A stretch of DNA of 64,000 bases from Marisediminicola sp040546025 (lineage in GTDB: Bacteria; Actinomycetota; Actinomycetes; Actinomycetales; Microbacteriaceae): the NCBI RefSeq assembly GCF_040546025.1, contig NZ_JBEPNA010000014.1:30888-94887 (forward strand), read 5' to 3'. A program made the translations under genes and the position numbers. Below the pieces are notes generated by a model. It saw only the letters and a list, made by a program, of their open reading frames with translations, made no database searches and was not told the DNA's origin. Below, in pieces: positions 42,253 through 51,251 of this stretch (the stretch's first letter is position 1; the number at the start of each line of letters is the position of its first letter).

Positions 42253-43950
42253 CTACGCACGCACCGCGAGCAACGCGTCGCGCACCTGCCGCCGCATGAC
42301 CTTGCCGATGAGCGACCGGGGCAGCTCGTCGAGCACGACGATCCGCTTCGGTACCTTATACCCGGCGAGGCTCCCGCGGCAGAACTCGCGCAGCGCTCCG
42401 GAGTCGAAGGCGGCCCCCGCACGCAGCACGACCGCCGCCGAGACCTCCTCGCCGCCCGACGAATGCGGAAGGCCGACGACCGCCGCCGCCGTGACATCCG
42501 GGTGCGCGAGCAGCGCCGCCTCGACCTCGGACGGCGACACGTTGAAGCCGCCGGTGATGATGAGCTCCTTCACGCGGTCGACGACGGTGACAAATCCGTC
42601 GGGCGCGACCGTGACGATGTCGCCGGTGCGAAGCCAGCCGTCCGGCATGAGGGTGTGCGCGGTGTCCTCCGGGTTGTGCCAGTAGCCGTGGAACACCTGC
42701 GGCCCGCGGATGAGCAGCTCCCCCGGCTCGCCGTCGGGGCGGTCGATGGTCGGGTCGGCCGGGTCGACGACGCGAATCTCGGTACTCGGGAACGGCACCC
42801 CCACGGTGCCGGGCCGCCGTGACGGCCCGATCGGATTGCCGAGCGCGACGGGCGAGGACTCGGTCATGCCGTAGCCCTCGACGAGGAGACCGCCGGTCAC
42901 CGCCTCCCACCGCCGCACGGTCTCGACGGGCAGGCTCATCGCCCCCGAGATCGCGAACCGGATGCTGCTCAGGTCGACCTTCCGCGACTCCGCGGCCGCG
43001 GCGAGCTGGTCGTAGATCGGCGGTACGGCCGGCAGGAACGTCGGCGGCGACGTGCGCACGGCGGCCAACACGAGGTCGACGTCGAAGCGCGGGAACAGCA
43101 CGAGCCGCGCGCCGATGCTCATCGCGAAGGTCAGACACAGGGTGAGGCCGTAGGCATGGAAAAGTGGGAGTACCGCGTAGAAGGTCTCCTTGCCCCGGGT
43201 CAGCCCGGGGACCCAGGCCTCCCCCTGCGCCGCGTTCGCCCGCAGATTCGCGTGACTGAGGATCGCGCCCTTGGGCGAGCCGGTCGTTCCGCTCGTGTAC
43301 TGCAGCAGGGCGGTGTCGCTCGGCCGGGGAGCCGGATGCCGCTTCGACAGGCGACGGCCCGAGATCAGGCGGTCCCAGGTGAACACGTTGCGCCCGGAGG
43401 GGGTCGCCGTCATCGCAGCCCGCGCGGTGCGGGCCTTCGGGATCGGCAGGCGCAGCGCGAACCGCTTGCCGAACGGGAGCGCCGCGGTGAGGTCGACCGA
43501 GACCAGGCGTTCCAGCCGGATGTCTTTCGGAAAGCCGGCCAGCGTGTCGTAGACCTTGTCCCACACGATGGCGACTCGCGCGCCGTGGTCCTCGAACTGG
43601 TGGCGTAGCTCGCGCGCCGTGTACAGCGGGTTGTGCTCGACGACGATCGCGCCGAGCCGCAGCACCGCGTAGAAGGCGACGACGTGCTGCGGGCAGTTCG
43701 GCAGCACGATCGCCACGCGGTCTCCCGCCTCCACCCCGAGCCGGCGCAGGCCCTCGGCCGCGTGCGCGATCTGCTCGCCGAGCTCGGCGTAGGTGGTCTC
43801 CGCCCCGAAGAACTCGAGCGCGACGTCGCGACGGTAGGTGGCGACGGCCTCGTCGATCATGTCGACGAGCGTCTGGTTGACCGGCTCGATCTCGTGCGGC
43901 ACGCCGTCGGCGTAGGCGCGGAGCCAGGGCTTGCTGTCGAGGCTGTTCAT
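42253..43950 (-). CDS. Long-chain fatty-acid-CoA ligase (AMP-dependent synthetase)
   Basis: 565 residues. ANL-superfamily motifs: LLQYTSGTTGSPKGAILSHA (P-loop A3), LPLFHAYGLTLCL, LLVEGYGMTESSPVALGNP (A5) and WLRTGDIVTVAPDGFVTVVD with RVKELIITGGFNVSP (A7-A8). The C-terminal Lys region is YKVPKRIVVLDELPRSLIGK. It activates fatty acids to acyl-CoA via acyl-AMP. No beta-oxidation genes are adjacent, so chain length and role cannot be refined. Confidence 0.92.
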   Translation of the reverse strand: MNSLDSKPWLRAYADGVPHEIEPVNQTLVDMIDEAVATYRRDVALEFFGAETTYAELGEQIAHAAEGLRRLGVEAGDRVAIVLPNCPQHVVAFYAVLRLGAIVVEHNPLYTARELRHQFEDHGARVAIVWDKVYDTLAGFPKDIRLERLVSVDLTAALPFGKRFALRLPIPKARTARAAMTATPSGRNVFTWDRLISGRRLSKRHPAPRPSDTALLQYTSGTTGSPKGAILSHANLRANAAQGEAWVPGLTRGKETFYAVLPLFHAYGLTLCLTFAMSIGARLVLFPRFDVDLVLAAVRTSPPTFLPAVPPIYDQLAAAAESRKVDLSSIRFAISGAMSLPVETVRRWEAVTGGLLVEGYGMTESSPVALGNPIGPSRRPGTVGVPFPSTEIRVVDPADPTIDRPDGEPGELLIRGPQVFHGYWHNPEDTAHTLMPDGWLRTGDIVTVAPDGFVTVVDRVKELIITGGFNVSPSEVEAALLAHPDVTAAAVVGLPHSSGGEEVSAAVVLRAGAAFDSGALREFCRGSLAGYKVPKRIVVLDELPRSLIGKVMRRQVRDALLAVRA

Positions 43951-44017
43951 GGGAATCCTTTCGACGACGGGATCCAGTATCTGTCATCTTCGCTGGACGG
44001 ATGCGGTCGGGCGCGGA

Positions 44018-45430
44018 TCAGACGACGGCGGCGAGGTAGTTCTGCTCGGGGAGCGGATGCCGCGACAGCGCGCCCCACGCGCGGGCGAGCGACGCGACCG
44101 CGCGGTCGGTCTCGTCGGGGGTATAGCTGAACGGCAGGCGCAGGAACCGCTCGAACGCCCCGTCGATGCCGAATCTCGGGCCGGACGCGAGCACGAGGCC
44201 CTCATTACGCGCGGCGAGGGTGAGCTGCGAGCTCGCCGGTCGCCCGAGGTTCACCCAGGTGGTGAGGCCGCCCCTCACGTGCGGCACTGTCCACTGCGGG
44301 AGCGCCGCGCGCACGGCACGCTCGAGGTAGTCGCGACCGTGGCGCAGCTGCTCCCGGCGCCCCTCGAGTACCTCGTCGTAGCGGCCGAGCAGTTCGATCG
44401 CGATGAGCTGCTCGAGGATCGGCGTGCCGAGGTCGCCAGCGGACCGGGCCCGCACGAGCTTCTGGATCAGCTGGGGCTCGGCGCGGATCCAGCCGATGCG
44501 CACGCCGCCCCAGACGGTCTTGCCGAGCGATCCGATCGACACCGCGGGGCCGTAGCCGGCGAGCGGCAGCAGGGCCTCCGGCGCGTCGATGCCGAGCTCG
44601 GCCATTGTCTCGTCCGCGATGACTGTGGTGCCTTGGAGGGCGGCGAGTCCCAGCATCCGCTCCCGGAGCCCGGCGCTCATCACCCGGCCGGTCGGATTGT
44701 GAAAATCGGGCATGACATAGGCGAGCGCGGGGCTCGTGCGGCGCAGGCCCTGCTCGAGGGCGTCTTCGTCCCAGCCGTCGTCGCTCGTGACGCCGACCGG
44801 AACCAGCCGGGCGCCTGCAACCCGCAGCGCGTCGAAGGCGTGCGGATAGCTCGGCGACTCGACGAGGGCGCTGTCGCCGCGATCGAGCAACACCCGGGCG
44901 AGCAGCGCGATCGCGTGCTGCGCGCCGATCGTGATCATGACCTGCTCGGCGTCGGTGGGCAGGCCCCGCGCGGCATAGCGGTCGGCGACCGCCTGGCGCA
45001 GCCGGGGCAGCCCGATCGGGTCGAAACCGGTGTCGGCAAGGTAGGCAGGGAGCGCCTGGGCGGCCCGCACCGCGGCATCCGCCAGCAGGGGGCTCGCCGG
45101 CAGGGCCGCCTTGCTGAAGTCGAGGAACCCGGCGCTCGGCTCGTGGATCGGCACGGGCGCGCGGCCGGGCAGCCGGGCGATGCTGCCGGATCCGCGCACG
45201 CTCGAGAGGTAGCCGGCCTCGCGCAGCTCGGCGTAGCTCGCGCTGACGGTCGTGCGGCTCACGCCGAGGTGCTGCGCGAGGTCGCGTTCGGCCGGGAGGC
45301 GGGCGCCGACGGGGATGCGTCCGTCGAGAATGAGCAGTCGGATGCGGTCGGCGAGGGCCGTGTAGGCGGGCGTGCTGCTGCGCCAATCCTGCAGGAGCGA
45401 GTCCAATATGCGGGCTGAGATGCTGGACAT
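44018..45430 (-). CDS. MocR/GntR-type regulator with aminotransferase domain (YczR-like)
   Basis: 470 residues from the ATG at 45430. N-terminal winged helix (PVGARLPAERDLAQHLGVSR, then TTVSASYAELREAGYLSSVR) is fused to a fold-type I aminotransferase domain (QVMITIGAQHAIALLARVLL, DFHNPTGRVMS, GSLGKTVWGGVRIGW with the PLP lysine). These PLP-binding regulators usually control the gene opposite. It diverges from a YczE-type gene, the known YczR-YczE arrangement, with ATTGG-type repeats between. The ligand is unknown. Confidence 0.92.
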   Translation of the reverse strand: MSSISARILDSLLQDWRSSTPAYTALADRIRLLILDGRIPVGARLPAERDLAQHLGVSRTTVSASYAELREAGYLSSVRGSGSIARLPGRAPVPIHEPSAGFLDFSKAALPASPLLADAAVRAAQALPAYLADTGFDPIGLPRLRQAVADRYAARGLPTDAEQVMITIGAQHAIALLARVLLDRGDSALVESPSYPHAFDALRVAGARLVPVGVTSDDGWDEDALEQGLRRTSPALAYVMPDFHNPTGRVMSAGLRERMLGLAALQGTTVIADETMAELGIDAPEALLPLAGYGPAVSIGSLGKTVWGGVRIGWIRAEPQLIQKLVRARSAGDLGTPILEQLIAIELLGRYDEVLEGRREQLRHGRDYLERAVRAALPQWTVPHVRGGLTTWVNLGRPASSQLTLAARNEGLVLASGPRFGIDGAFERFLRLPFSYTPDETDRAVASLARAWGALSRHPLPEQNYLAAVV

Positions 45431-45447
45431 CAGGCCAGTGTACGAAG

Positions 45448-45483
45448 ATTGGCCTCTTGAGAGAAGACCAATTGAGCGATTGG
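45448..45483. promoter_or_regulatory. Probable MocR operator: three ATTGG-type half-sites
   Basis: ATTGG at 45448-45452, its complement CCAAT at 45468-45472 and ATTGG again at 45479-45483, inside the 61-bp gap between the divergent starts. MocR-family sites often mix a direct and an inverted repeat in this way. Confidence 0.6.
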
Positions 45484-45491
45484 ATGCTTTC

Positions 45492-46115
45492 ATGTCGTTT
45501 GTTTTCGCCCGTCGTGTGACCCAGCTGGTGGTCGGTCTCTTTCTCTACGGCGTCGCGATCGCGATGATGATCCAGGCCGGCATCGGCGTCTCGCCGTGGG
45601 ACGTGCTCTCACAGGGGGTGTCGTTGCGCACCGGCATCCCGTTCGGCTGGGTGACGGTGATCATCGGCGCGATCGTGCTGCTGCTGTGGATCCCGATCCG
45701 GCAGAAGCCGGGAATCGGCACCATCCTCAATGTGCTGCTCATCGGGCCGGCCGCCGAGGTCGGCCTGGCAGTGCTGCCGCTCGCGACCGAGCTCTGGAGC
45801 CAGATTCTGCTGTTCGCCGGCGGCCTCGCGCTCCTCGCGATCGCCACCGGGCTCTACATCGGCGCCAGGTTCGGCCCGGGCCCGCGCGACGGCCTGATGA
45901 CGGGCATCCACGACCGCTGGGGCGTGCGGTTCTGGATCGTGCGCACTGCGATCGAGGTGACCGTGCTGTCGATCGGATGGCTGCTCGGCGGAACGGTCGG
46001 CGTCGGCACGGTCGCGTTCGCGCTGCTGATCGGGCCGATGGTCAATGTGACGCTGCCGCTGCTGCGGGTGCCAGAGGTGGCACCCGCGACCGTCCTCGTC
46101 GTTGAAGGGAGGTGA
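45492..46115 (+). CDS. YczE/YyaS/YitT-type membrane protein
   Basis: 207 residues from the ATG at 45492. Five to six membrane helices; IQAGIGVSPWDVLSQGVSLR and ARFGPGPRDGLMTGIHDRWG are hallmark loops of the family. Function is unsettled (transport or regulation). It is divergent from the MocR regulator and overlaps, by its stop region, the start context of a 48-residue protein. Confidence 0.9.
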   Translation: MSFVFARRVTQLVVGLFLYGVAIAMMIQAGIGVSPWDVLSQGVSLRTGIPFGWVTVIIGAIVLLLWIPIRQKPGIGTILNVLLIGPAAEVGLAVLPLATELWSQILLFAGGLALLAIATGLYIGARFGPGPRDGLMTGIHDRWGVRFWIVRTAIEVTVLSIGWLLGGTVGVGTVAFALLIGPMVNVTLPLLRVPEVAPATVLVVEGR

Positions 46116-46120
46116 TCGGT

Positions 46121-46267
46121 GTGTACGTCGTTCTCGTTCCGGCGGTGACACTCGCCCTGTGGGTGCTCATCGCGACGATCGAGCTCATCCGGCGCGACGG
46201 CTATGGGCCGCGCCCAACGCTGCCCGGATACGACTCCCGGCGCGACTGGGTGCAGTACAGGCTGTAG
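46121..46267 (+). CDS. 48-residue membrane microprotein after yczE
   Basis: A GTG at 46121 with GGGAGG 8 bp upstream opens 48 codons ending TAG at 46265-46267: MYVVLVPAVTLALWVLIATI (one membrane helix), then ELIRRDGYGPRPTLPGYDSR and RDWVQYRL. The start is 5 bp after the YczE stop, so translational coupling is likely. The tail is rich in Arg, Asp and Tyr. The strong ribosome-binding site and coupling support it; no family is recognised. An in-frame GTG at 46112 is an alternative. Confidence 0.75.
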   Translation: MYVVLVPAVTLALWVLIATIELIRRDGYGPRPTLPGYDSRRDWVQYRL

Positions 46268-46291
46268 GTCGCGGCGCCACGGCGCCCGCGG

Positions 46292-46574
46292 CTTTCACCA
46301 TTCAGGAGTGCCGGGCCGGCGAGCCCTTTCATCATTCAGGAGTGCCGGGCCGGCGAGCCCTTTCATCATTCAGGAGTGGGGAGCCGGAATGGACGAACGG
46401 ATGCCGGTATTGCAGCATCCGACGGCATCCGCCGCACCATTTCGGCGCGAAACGCATCTTTCTCGCGCCCGGCCCACTCACGGCACCACATCACTCCTGA
46501 ATGATGAAAGCGGCCGGCGCCCGAAACCTCGGGTCAACCAGCCGCCCACACCTCCAACTCCTGAATAATGAAAG
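46292..46574. repeat. Class A modular inverted-repeat element, copy 2
   Basis: End motif CTTTCACCATTCAGGAGT/CTTTCATCATTCAGGAGT at 46292, 46326 and 46360 (34-bp steps); complement ACTCCTGAATRATGAAAG at 46493 and 46557 (64-bp step). The core has GGATGC...GCATCC stems, shares GCATCCGACGGCATCCGCCG with related copies, and closes with the hairpin GGCGCGA/TCGCGCC. Its right end touches the stop codon of the permease gene. Confidence 0.9.
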
Positions 46575-47489
46575 TCAGCCCTTCTCGGCCCCCTCCGTCG
46601 TGTTCATCAGCCGCTTCTGGAAGATGAAGAACACGACCGCAACCGGAATGGTCATGAGCATCGCCGAGGCGAGCACGATCGGGAACTGGTTGCCCGAGCC
46701 GAGCTGCCCCGACACGAGCGACGCGACACCGGTCGTCAGCGTGTTCAGGTCCGGATCGGACCGCGACACGATGAAGTGCGAGAACTCGTTCCACGAGCCC
46801 TGGAAGCTCAGGATCACGAGCGTCACGACCGCGGGCCGGGCCATCGGGAGCACGATCGTCCAGAAAGTGCGGAACACGCCGGCCCCGTCGATGCGGGCGG
46901 CCTCCTCCACGCTGATCGGGATCGACTCGAAGAACTGCCTCATGATGAAGATGCCGGCCGCGTCGATGAGGAGCGGGATGATCATTCCACCATAGCTGTC
47001 GTACAGGCCGAGCTCCTTGAGGATCAGGAAGCGCGGAATCAGCAACACCACGCCCGGAACCGCCATGACGGCGATGAGCGCGGCGAAGATGAAGTTGCGA
47101 CCGCGGAACTGCAGCCGCGAGAGCGCGTACCCGGCGAGCGAGTCGAAGAACACCCGCCCGAGGGTGACGATGATGGTGATCATCGTCGAGTTGGCCGCCC
47201 AGCGCGGTAGTGGCACGTCGGTGAAGAGCCGTTCGTAGGCGGCGAACGACCAGGTCTCGGGGATCAGGGCGAGCGGGTTGGCCGTGGAATCGGCATCCGT
47301 CTTGAAGCTCCCCGCGACCGAGATGAGGAACGGGTAGATGTAGACGAGCGCGAGCAGGATGAGCAGCAGATAGCTCGCGAAAATCGACGAGCGCATCTTG
47401 CGCGAGAGCCCCTTCCGGCGCGGCGGGGTCGATCCGGCCGGGCGTGGGTCCGGTTCGGACTGGATCGCGGCCTGCGTGAGAGTCGTCAT
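46575..47489 (-). CDS. Sugar ABC transporter permease 2 (MalG/CUT1 type)
   Basis: 304 residues from the ATG at 47489, which overlaps the preceding permease by ATGA. Six helices; the EAA loop is VEEAARIDGAGVFRTFWTIV (EAA-3G-9I-LP), which contacts the ATPase. As in many actinobacterial CUT1 systems, no ATPase gene is in the operon; a shared MsiK-like ATPase elsewhere is likely. The gene is terminated directly at a class A repeat. Confidence 0.95.
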   Translation of the reverse strand: MTTLTQAAIQSEPDPRPAGSTPPRRKGLSRKMRSSIFASYLLLILLALVYIYPFLISVAGSFKTDADSTANPLALIPETWSFAAYERLFTDVPLPRWAANSTMITIIVTLGRVFFDSLAGYALSRLQFRGRNFIFAALIAVMAVPGVVLLIPRFLILKELGLYDSYGGMIIPLLIDAAGIFIMRQFFESIPISVEEAARIDGAGVFRTFWTIVLPMARPAVVTLVILSFQGSWNEFSHFIVSRSDPDLNTLTTGVASLVSGQLGSGNQFPIVLASAMLMTIPVAVVFFIFQKRLMNTTEGAEKG

Positions 47490-48619
47490 CGGATGCCCGC
47501 CTGTCTGGTGTCGGTGTTCGAGGAGGCGTTCTTCGCGCTGGCCCGCGCCGCGCCGACATGCAACTCGGCGGCGGCCTTCGTGGCATTGGTCTCGGCCCGC
47601 TTGCCGACGTCGCGGTCGCGCAGGATGAAGCGCTGCAGCAGCGTGAGCGCCACGATGATCGCGAACAGGATGAACGAGATCGCCGCTCCCTGACCCCACT
47701 TCAGATCGTTGAACGACGTGGAGAAAGCCAGGAATGCGGGGGTCAGCAGCGTCTTCGCCGGAGCGCCGTTGCCGCCGGTCAGATACACCTGGTCGAAGAC
47801 CTGCCAGGTGCCGATCAACCCGAGCGTCAGCACGGTGAACAGGGTCGGCTTCAGCATCGGCAGCGTCACCGAGAAGAACTTGCGGAAGGGTCCGGAGCCG
47901 TCCATCAGCGCCGCCTCGTCGATCTCGGCGCCGATGTTCTGCAGCGCCGCGAGGAACAGCAGCATGAAGGTACCGGAGGTCGTGAACACGGCGAGCGCGA
48001 TCAGCGCGCACATCGCGACCGATGGCCCGGCCACCCACTGCCACCAGCTGATTCCGAGCGGGCCCTGCACGTCGAGGAAGGCGGGCGCCGAGTTGACCCC
48101 GAACACGCCGAGGATGTTGTGGATGACCCCGCTCGGGTCTTTGAACCAGTTGGGCCCGTTGATGCCGAAGAAGGCGAGGATCGAGTTGACGACGCCCGAC
48201 GCGGTAAAGAGGAACAGGAAGATCGTGGTGATCGCGATCGAGCTCGTGACACTCGGGAAGTAGAACGCGGTGCGGAAGAATCCGCGGCCGCGCAGCACGC
48301 GCCGGTTGACCTGCACGGCCAGGAACAGCGCCAGTGCTGTCTGGGCCGGCACGACGAAGATGACGTAGTAGAAGTTGTTGCGGATCGAGGTGCCGAAGTC
48401 GCTCTTGCTGAGCCCGTCGTCGACGAGTACCTTGGCGTAGTTCTCGGTGCCGATGAACTCGGAGTTGCCGAGCGGTGACCCGAGGCCATTCCAGTTGCTG
48501 AAGCTCACGTAGAGCGCCAGGAAGATCGGCGCCACCAGGAAGACCCCGATGATGATGACAGCCGGAGCGACGAACAGGTACCCGTACTTCGCTTCACCGG
48601 CACGCATGCCCTTGCTCAT
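47486..48619 (-). CDS. Sugar ABC transporter permease 1 (MalF/CUT1 type)
   Basis: 377 residues with about six to seven helices. The EAA loop IDEAALMDGSGPFRKFFSVT and the N-terminal AKYGYLFVAPAVIIIGVFLV are typical. The C-terminal extension (about 40 polar residues, AETNATKAAAELHVGAARAS) has no known function. It follows the binding protein by 67 bp and overlaps permease 2. Confidence 0.95.
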   Translation of the reverse strand: MSKGMRAGEAKYGYLFVAPAVIIIGVFLVAPIFLALYVSFSNWNGLGSPLGNSEFIGTENYAKVLVDDGLSKSDFGTSIRNNFYYVIFVVPAQTALALFLAVQVNRRVLRGRGFFRTAFYFPSVTSSIAITTIFLFLFTASGVVNSILAFFGINGPNWFKDPSGVIHNILGVFGVNSAPAFLDVQGPLGISWWQWVAGPSVAMCALIALAVFTTSGTFMLLFLAALQNIGAEIDEAALMDGSGPFRKFFSVTLPMLKPTLFTVLTLGLIGTWQVFDQVYLTGGNGAPAKTLLTPAFLAFSTSFNDLKWGQGAAISFILFAIIVALTLLQRFILRDRDVGKRAETNATKAAAELHVGAARASAKNASSNTDTRQAGIR

Positions 48620-48686
48620 GATTCCTCTTTCGATGAGGGGCCGGGCGGCGGATGCTGCGCCGCCCGGCCGGTGTGTGGTGGGGAAC

Positions 48687-49916
48687 CTACTGGGCGTTCG
48701 CTTCGTCCAGCGCGGCCTGAAGGCTCGTCTGGAACGACTCGAGGATGCCCTGGGCGTCGCCGCCGATGAGCGTCTCGAGCTGCGAGTTGAAGTCGGCGAT
48801 CGCCGACGTGGATCCGGCGAAGTTGACCGGGCTCACGGCGTACTCGGCGCTCGCGACGAACGACGCGTTCTCCGGGTAGCTCTCGGCGTAGAGAGCTGCA
48901 GCCGACTCCGTCGAGGGCAGAACGCCGAAGGCATCCGCCGCGGCCATCTGCTGCTCGTCCGAGGTCAGGAACTCGACGAGCGAGGTCGCGGCCTCGGCGG
49001 TGTCGGAGCCCTGCGGGATGCCCCAGCAGTTGCTGAACGTGTAGGTCGACTGACCCTCGGGGCCGGCCGGCAGTTCATAGGCGGCGTAGTTGGTGTCGGG
49101 GAAGTCGTTCTTGATTCCCTTGATCCACGGTCCCTCGATCACCATGGCGGCGGCACCCTTGCCGAGAGCCTCGCCCGACCATCCGGAGTCGATCTCGGAC
49201 GGGGTCTTGTAGACGCCAGCGTCGTGGAGCTTCTGGATGTACTCGAGGCCCGCGAGGTTCTCTGCACTGTCGGCCTCGACGGTTTCGCCATCATCGCTGA
49301 TGAGCTGCCCACCGGCCTGGTTCATGAATGCGCCGGCCCTGGCGTATTCGAGGCCGAACGAGAGTCCGACCTGGCTGTCGGTCGTGAGCGTCGTCGCGAC
49401 GGCCTCGAGGGTGTCCCAATCGGTGGGGATGTCGGCCTCGGTGAGTCCGGCCGCGGCCCACGCGTCGGTATTGACAATGAGGCCGAGGGTCGAGAAGTCC
49501 TTCGGGGCGCAGGTGAAGGTGTCGTCGTAGGTGAACGTGTCGACGAGGCCGCTGTAGAAGTCGCCGGAATTGGCGAGGTCGGCCGCGTACGGCTGGAGGT
49601 ACCCGTTGCTCGCATAGGTCGCGAACTGGTCCCAGCCCATGTAGAAGAGGTCGGGGGCGCTGTCGCCGGCGAAGCCCTGGCTGAGCTGCTGGTTGAGGTC
49701 GTTCGCGACGATGACCTCGACGGTCGCGTCGTTCTCCGCCGCCCAGGCGTTCGCCGCCTCGGTGACCGCCTGCGTCTCGGCGTCACCGCTCGAGCCGATC
49801 AGGATGCTGAGCTCCTGGCCCTCGGCGCTGTCGCCGCCGGAGCCGGCCGCGCATCCCCCGAGGGTTGCGGTGAGGCCGATCGCAAGGGCCGCTGCGCCCA
49901 GTGCTTTCTTGTTCAT
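48687..49916 (-). CDS. Sugar ABC transporter substrate-binding lipoprotein
   Basis: 409 residues. Lipoprotein signal AIGLTATLGGCAAGS; family 1 solute-binding fold with GDSAPDLFYMGWDQFATYAS and GKGAAAMVIEGPWIKGIKND, where the aromatic-rich loops contact sugar. It captures an oligosaccharide for the two permeases. Being controlled by a LacI-type regulator and divergent from a debranching-type glycosidase, the ligand is probably a gluco- or malto-oligosaccharide, but this is inference. Confidence 0.93.
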   Translation of the reverse strand: MNKKALGAAALAIGLTATLGGCAAGSGGDSAEGQELSILIGSSGDAETQAVTEAANAWAAENDATVEVIVANDLNQQLSQGFAGDSAPDLFYMGWDQFATYASNGYLQPYAADLANSGDFYSGLVDTFTYDDTFTCAPKDFSTLGLIVNTDAWAAAGLTEADIPTDWDTLEAVATTLTTDSQVGLSFGLEYARAGAFMNQAGGQLISDDGETVEADSAENLAGLEYIQKLHDAGVYKTPSEIDSGWSGEALGKGAAAMVIEGPWIKGIKNDFPDTNYAAYELPAGPEGQSTYTFSNCWGIPQGSDTAEAATSLVEFLTSDEQQMAAADAFGVLPSTESAAALYAESYPENASFVASAEYAVSPVNFAGSTSAIADFNSQLETLIGGDAQGILESFQTSLQAALDEANAQ

Positions 49917-51022
49917 GATGTTTCCTTTCGGTGATGATTGCGAACAGCGGGAGCTGTCCTCTCGGTGGTGGTGCCATAGAGCGGCAAGTGGTTGGGCGTG
50001 CGGAGCACGAGCGCCGGCGCGATGAGCCGGTGGGACGGGCCGGCATCCGTCCCGCGCGAAACGATGCTGTTGCCCTCGCTGCCGAGCAGCAGCTCGAGCG
50101 TCGCGACGGCGACACGGTCGAGCACCTGGTCGACGCTGGAGAGGCCGACGGCCTCGGCGACAGGCGTGTTGTCGAACCCGATGATCGGCAGGTCGGTGAG
50201 GCCGGCGGATGATGCGGCGATGAGCGCGCCGAGCGCGAGGGTGTCGCTCGCGCAGACGAGCGCATCCGGAACCCGGCCCGCGCGCAGCATGTCGGCGACG
50301 GTCTCGGTCGCCTCGGACACGCCGTCATAGGATTCGACGCTCAGTGCGACGAGTTCGGCGTCGCTCGCGCCGACGCGCTCCCGCATCGCCTCCTCCCAGC
50401 CGGCCCGACGGTCGTCGCCCGTGCCGGAGGGTCGCGGCCAGCCGACCCAGCCCACGCGCGTCGCGCCGTCGTCGATGAGCCGCGCGGTGGCATCCTTGAC
50501 GCCCTCGCGTCCGTCAATGTCGACCCAGAGGTGCTTCGGGTCGTCCATGTCGTCGATGCCCCAGGGGCGGCCGAAGGTCACGAAGGGCACGTCGTTCTCG
50601 ATGAGCCAGGCGGTGCGCGGGTCGCCGTGGAAGGTCGCCGTCAGCACGAACGCGTCGACATCCGCCCCCTCGTGCAGAGAGCGGATCTGCTCGATCTCGT
50701 CCTGCGGGCTCGCCGCCGTGAACAGCAGCACGCGCATCGAGCGGGCATCCGCCTGCTCGGTGAGGGCGTGCACGAAGCGGTCGAGCACGGCACCGGAGAT
50801 GCCGTTGCGGACGGGGTCGAGGCGCACGCCGATCGTCGAGGACTTCTGCTGCCGCAGGCGGCGCGCCGAGAGATTGGGCCGGTAGCCGAGCTGGGCGATG
50901 GCCGCCTGAACCCGGTCGCGGGTGGCGGGCTTCACGATCGACGGGGTGTTGATGACATTCGACACGGTCTGCCGCGACACGTTCGCCTCGCGGGCGACGT
51001 CTTCTACCGTTGGCTGGGCCAT
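49913..51022 (-). CDS. LacI-family transcriptional regulator
   Basis: 369 residues. N-terminal HTH (TVEDVAREANVSRQTVSNVI) and hinge (RPNLSARRLRQQKSSTIGV) are canonical, and the ligand-binding domain ends IIGFDNTPVAEAVGLSSVDQ. The stop overlaps the binding-protein start by 4 bp, so the repressor leads its own operon. Palindromic operators sit upstream at 51056 and 51119. Confidence 0.94.
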   Translation of the reverse strand: MAQPTVEDVAREANVSRQTVSNVINTPSIVKPATRDRVQAAIAQLGYRPNLSARRLRQQKSSTIGVRLDPVRNGISGAVLDRFVHALTEQADARSMRVLLFTAASPQDEIEQIRSLHEGADVDAFVLTATFHGDPRTAWLIENDVPFVTFGRPWGIDDMDDPKHLWVDIDGREGVKDATARLIDDGATRVGWVGWPRPSGTGDDRRAGWEEAMRERVGASDAELVALSVESYDGVSEATETVADMLRAGRVPDALVCASDTLALGALIAASSAGLTDLPIIGFDNTPVAEAVGLSSVDQVLDRVAVATLELLLGSEGNSIVSRGTDAGPSHRLIAPALVLRTPNHLPLYGTTTERTAPAVRNHHRKETS

Positions 51023-51055
51023 GCGGCCTCCTTTGGCCTCAACAACACTGGTGGG

Positions 51056-51068
51056 TTGGATCGTTCAA
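51056..51068. promoter_or_regulatory. Second, imperfect LacI-type operator
   Basis: TTGGATCGTTCAA at 51056-51068 resembles the perfect palindrome at 51119 and sits 34 bp upstream of the repressor start. It could block the leftward promoter. Confidence 0.55.
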
Positions 51069-51118
51069 GTTTTGGGCCGAGCAAACTGGGCGAATGCCCG
51101 ATTCCCGATGATCCAAAA

Positions 51119-51136
51119 AATTTGATCGATCAAATT
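51119..51136. promoter_or_regulatory. LacI-type operator, perfect 18-bp palindrome
   Basis: AATTTGATCGATCAAATT with the central CG typical of LacI-family sites, between the repressor operon (start 51022) and the glycosidase (start 51252). It can regulate both directions. Confidence 0.75.
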
Positions 51137-51251
51137 CTGAGTGTTACGTTACCTCAGAGGACGCAAAAGTCAATCGCGAGTTGCTGGCGAATATTCTCCG
51201 TCCCCCAGAAGACCTCCGTTCACGCCAATCAATGAGGAGTCGTGACAGTCC

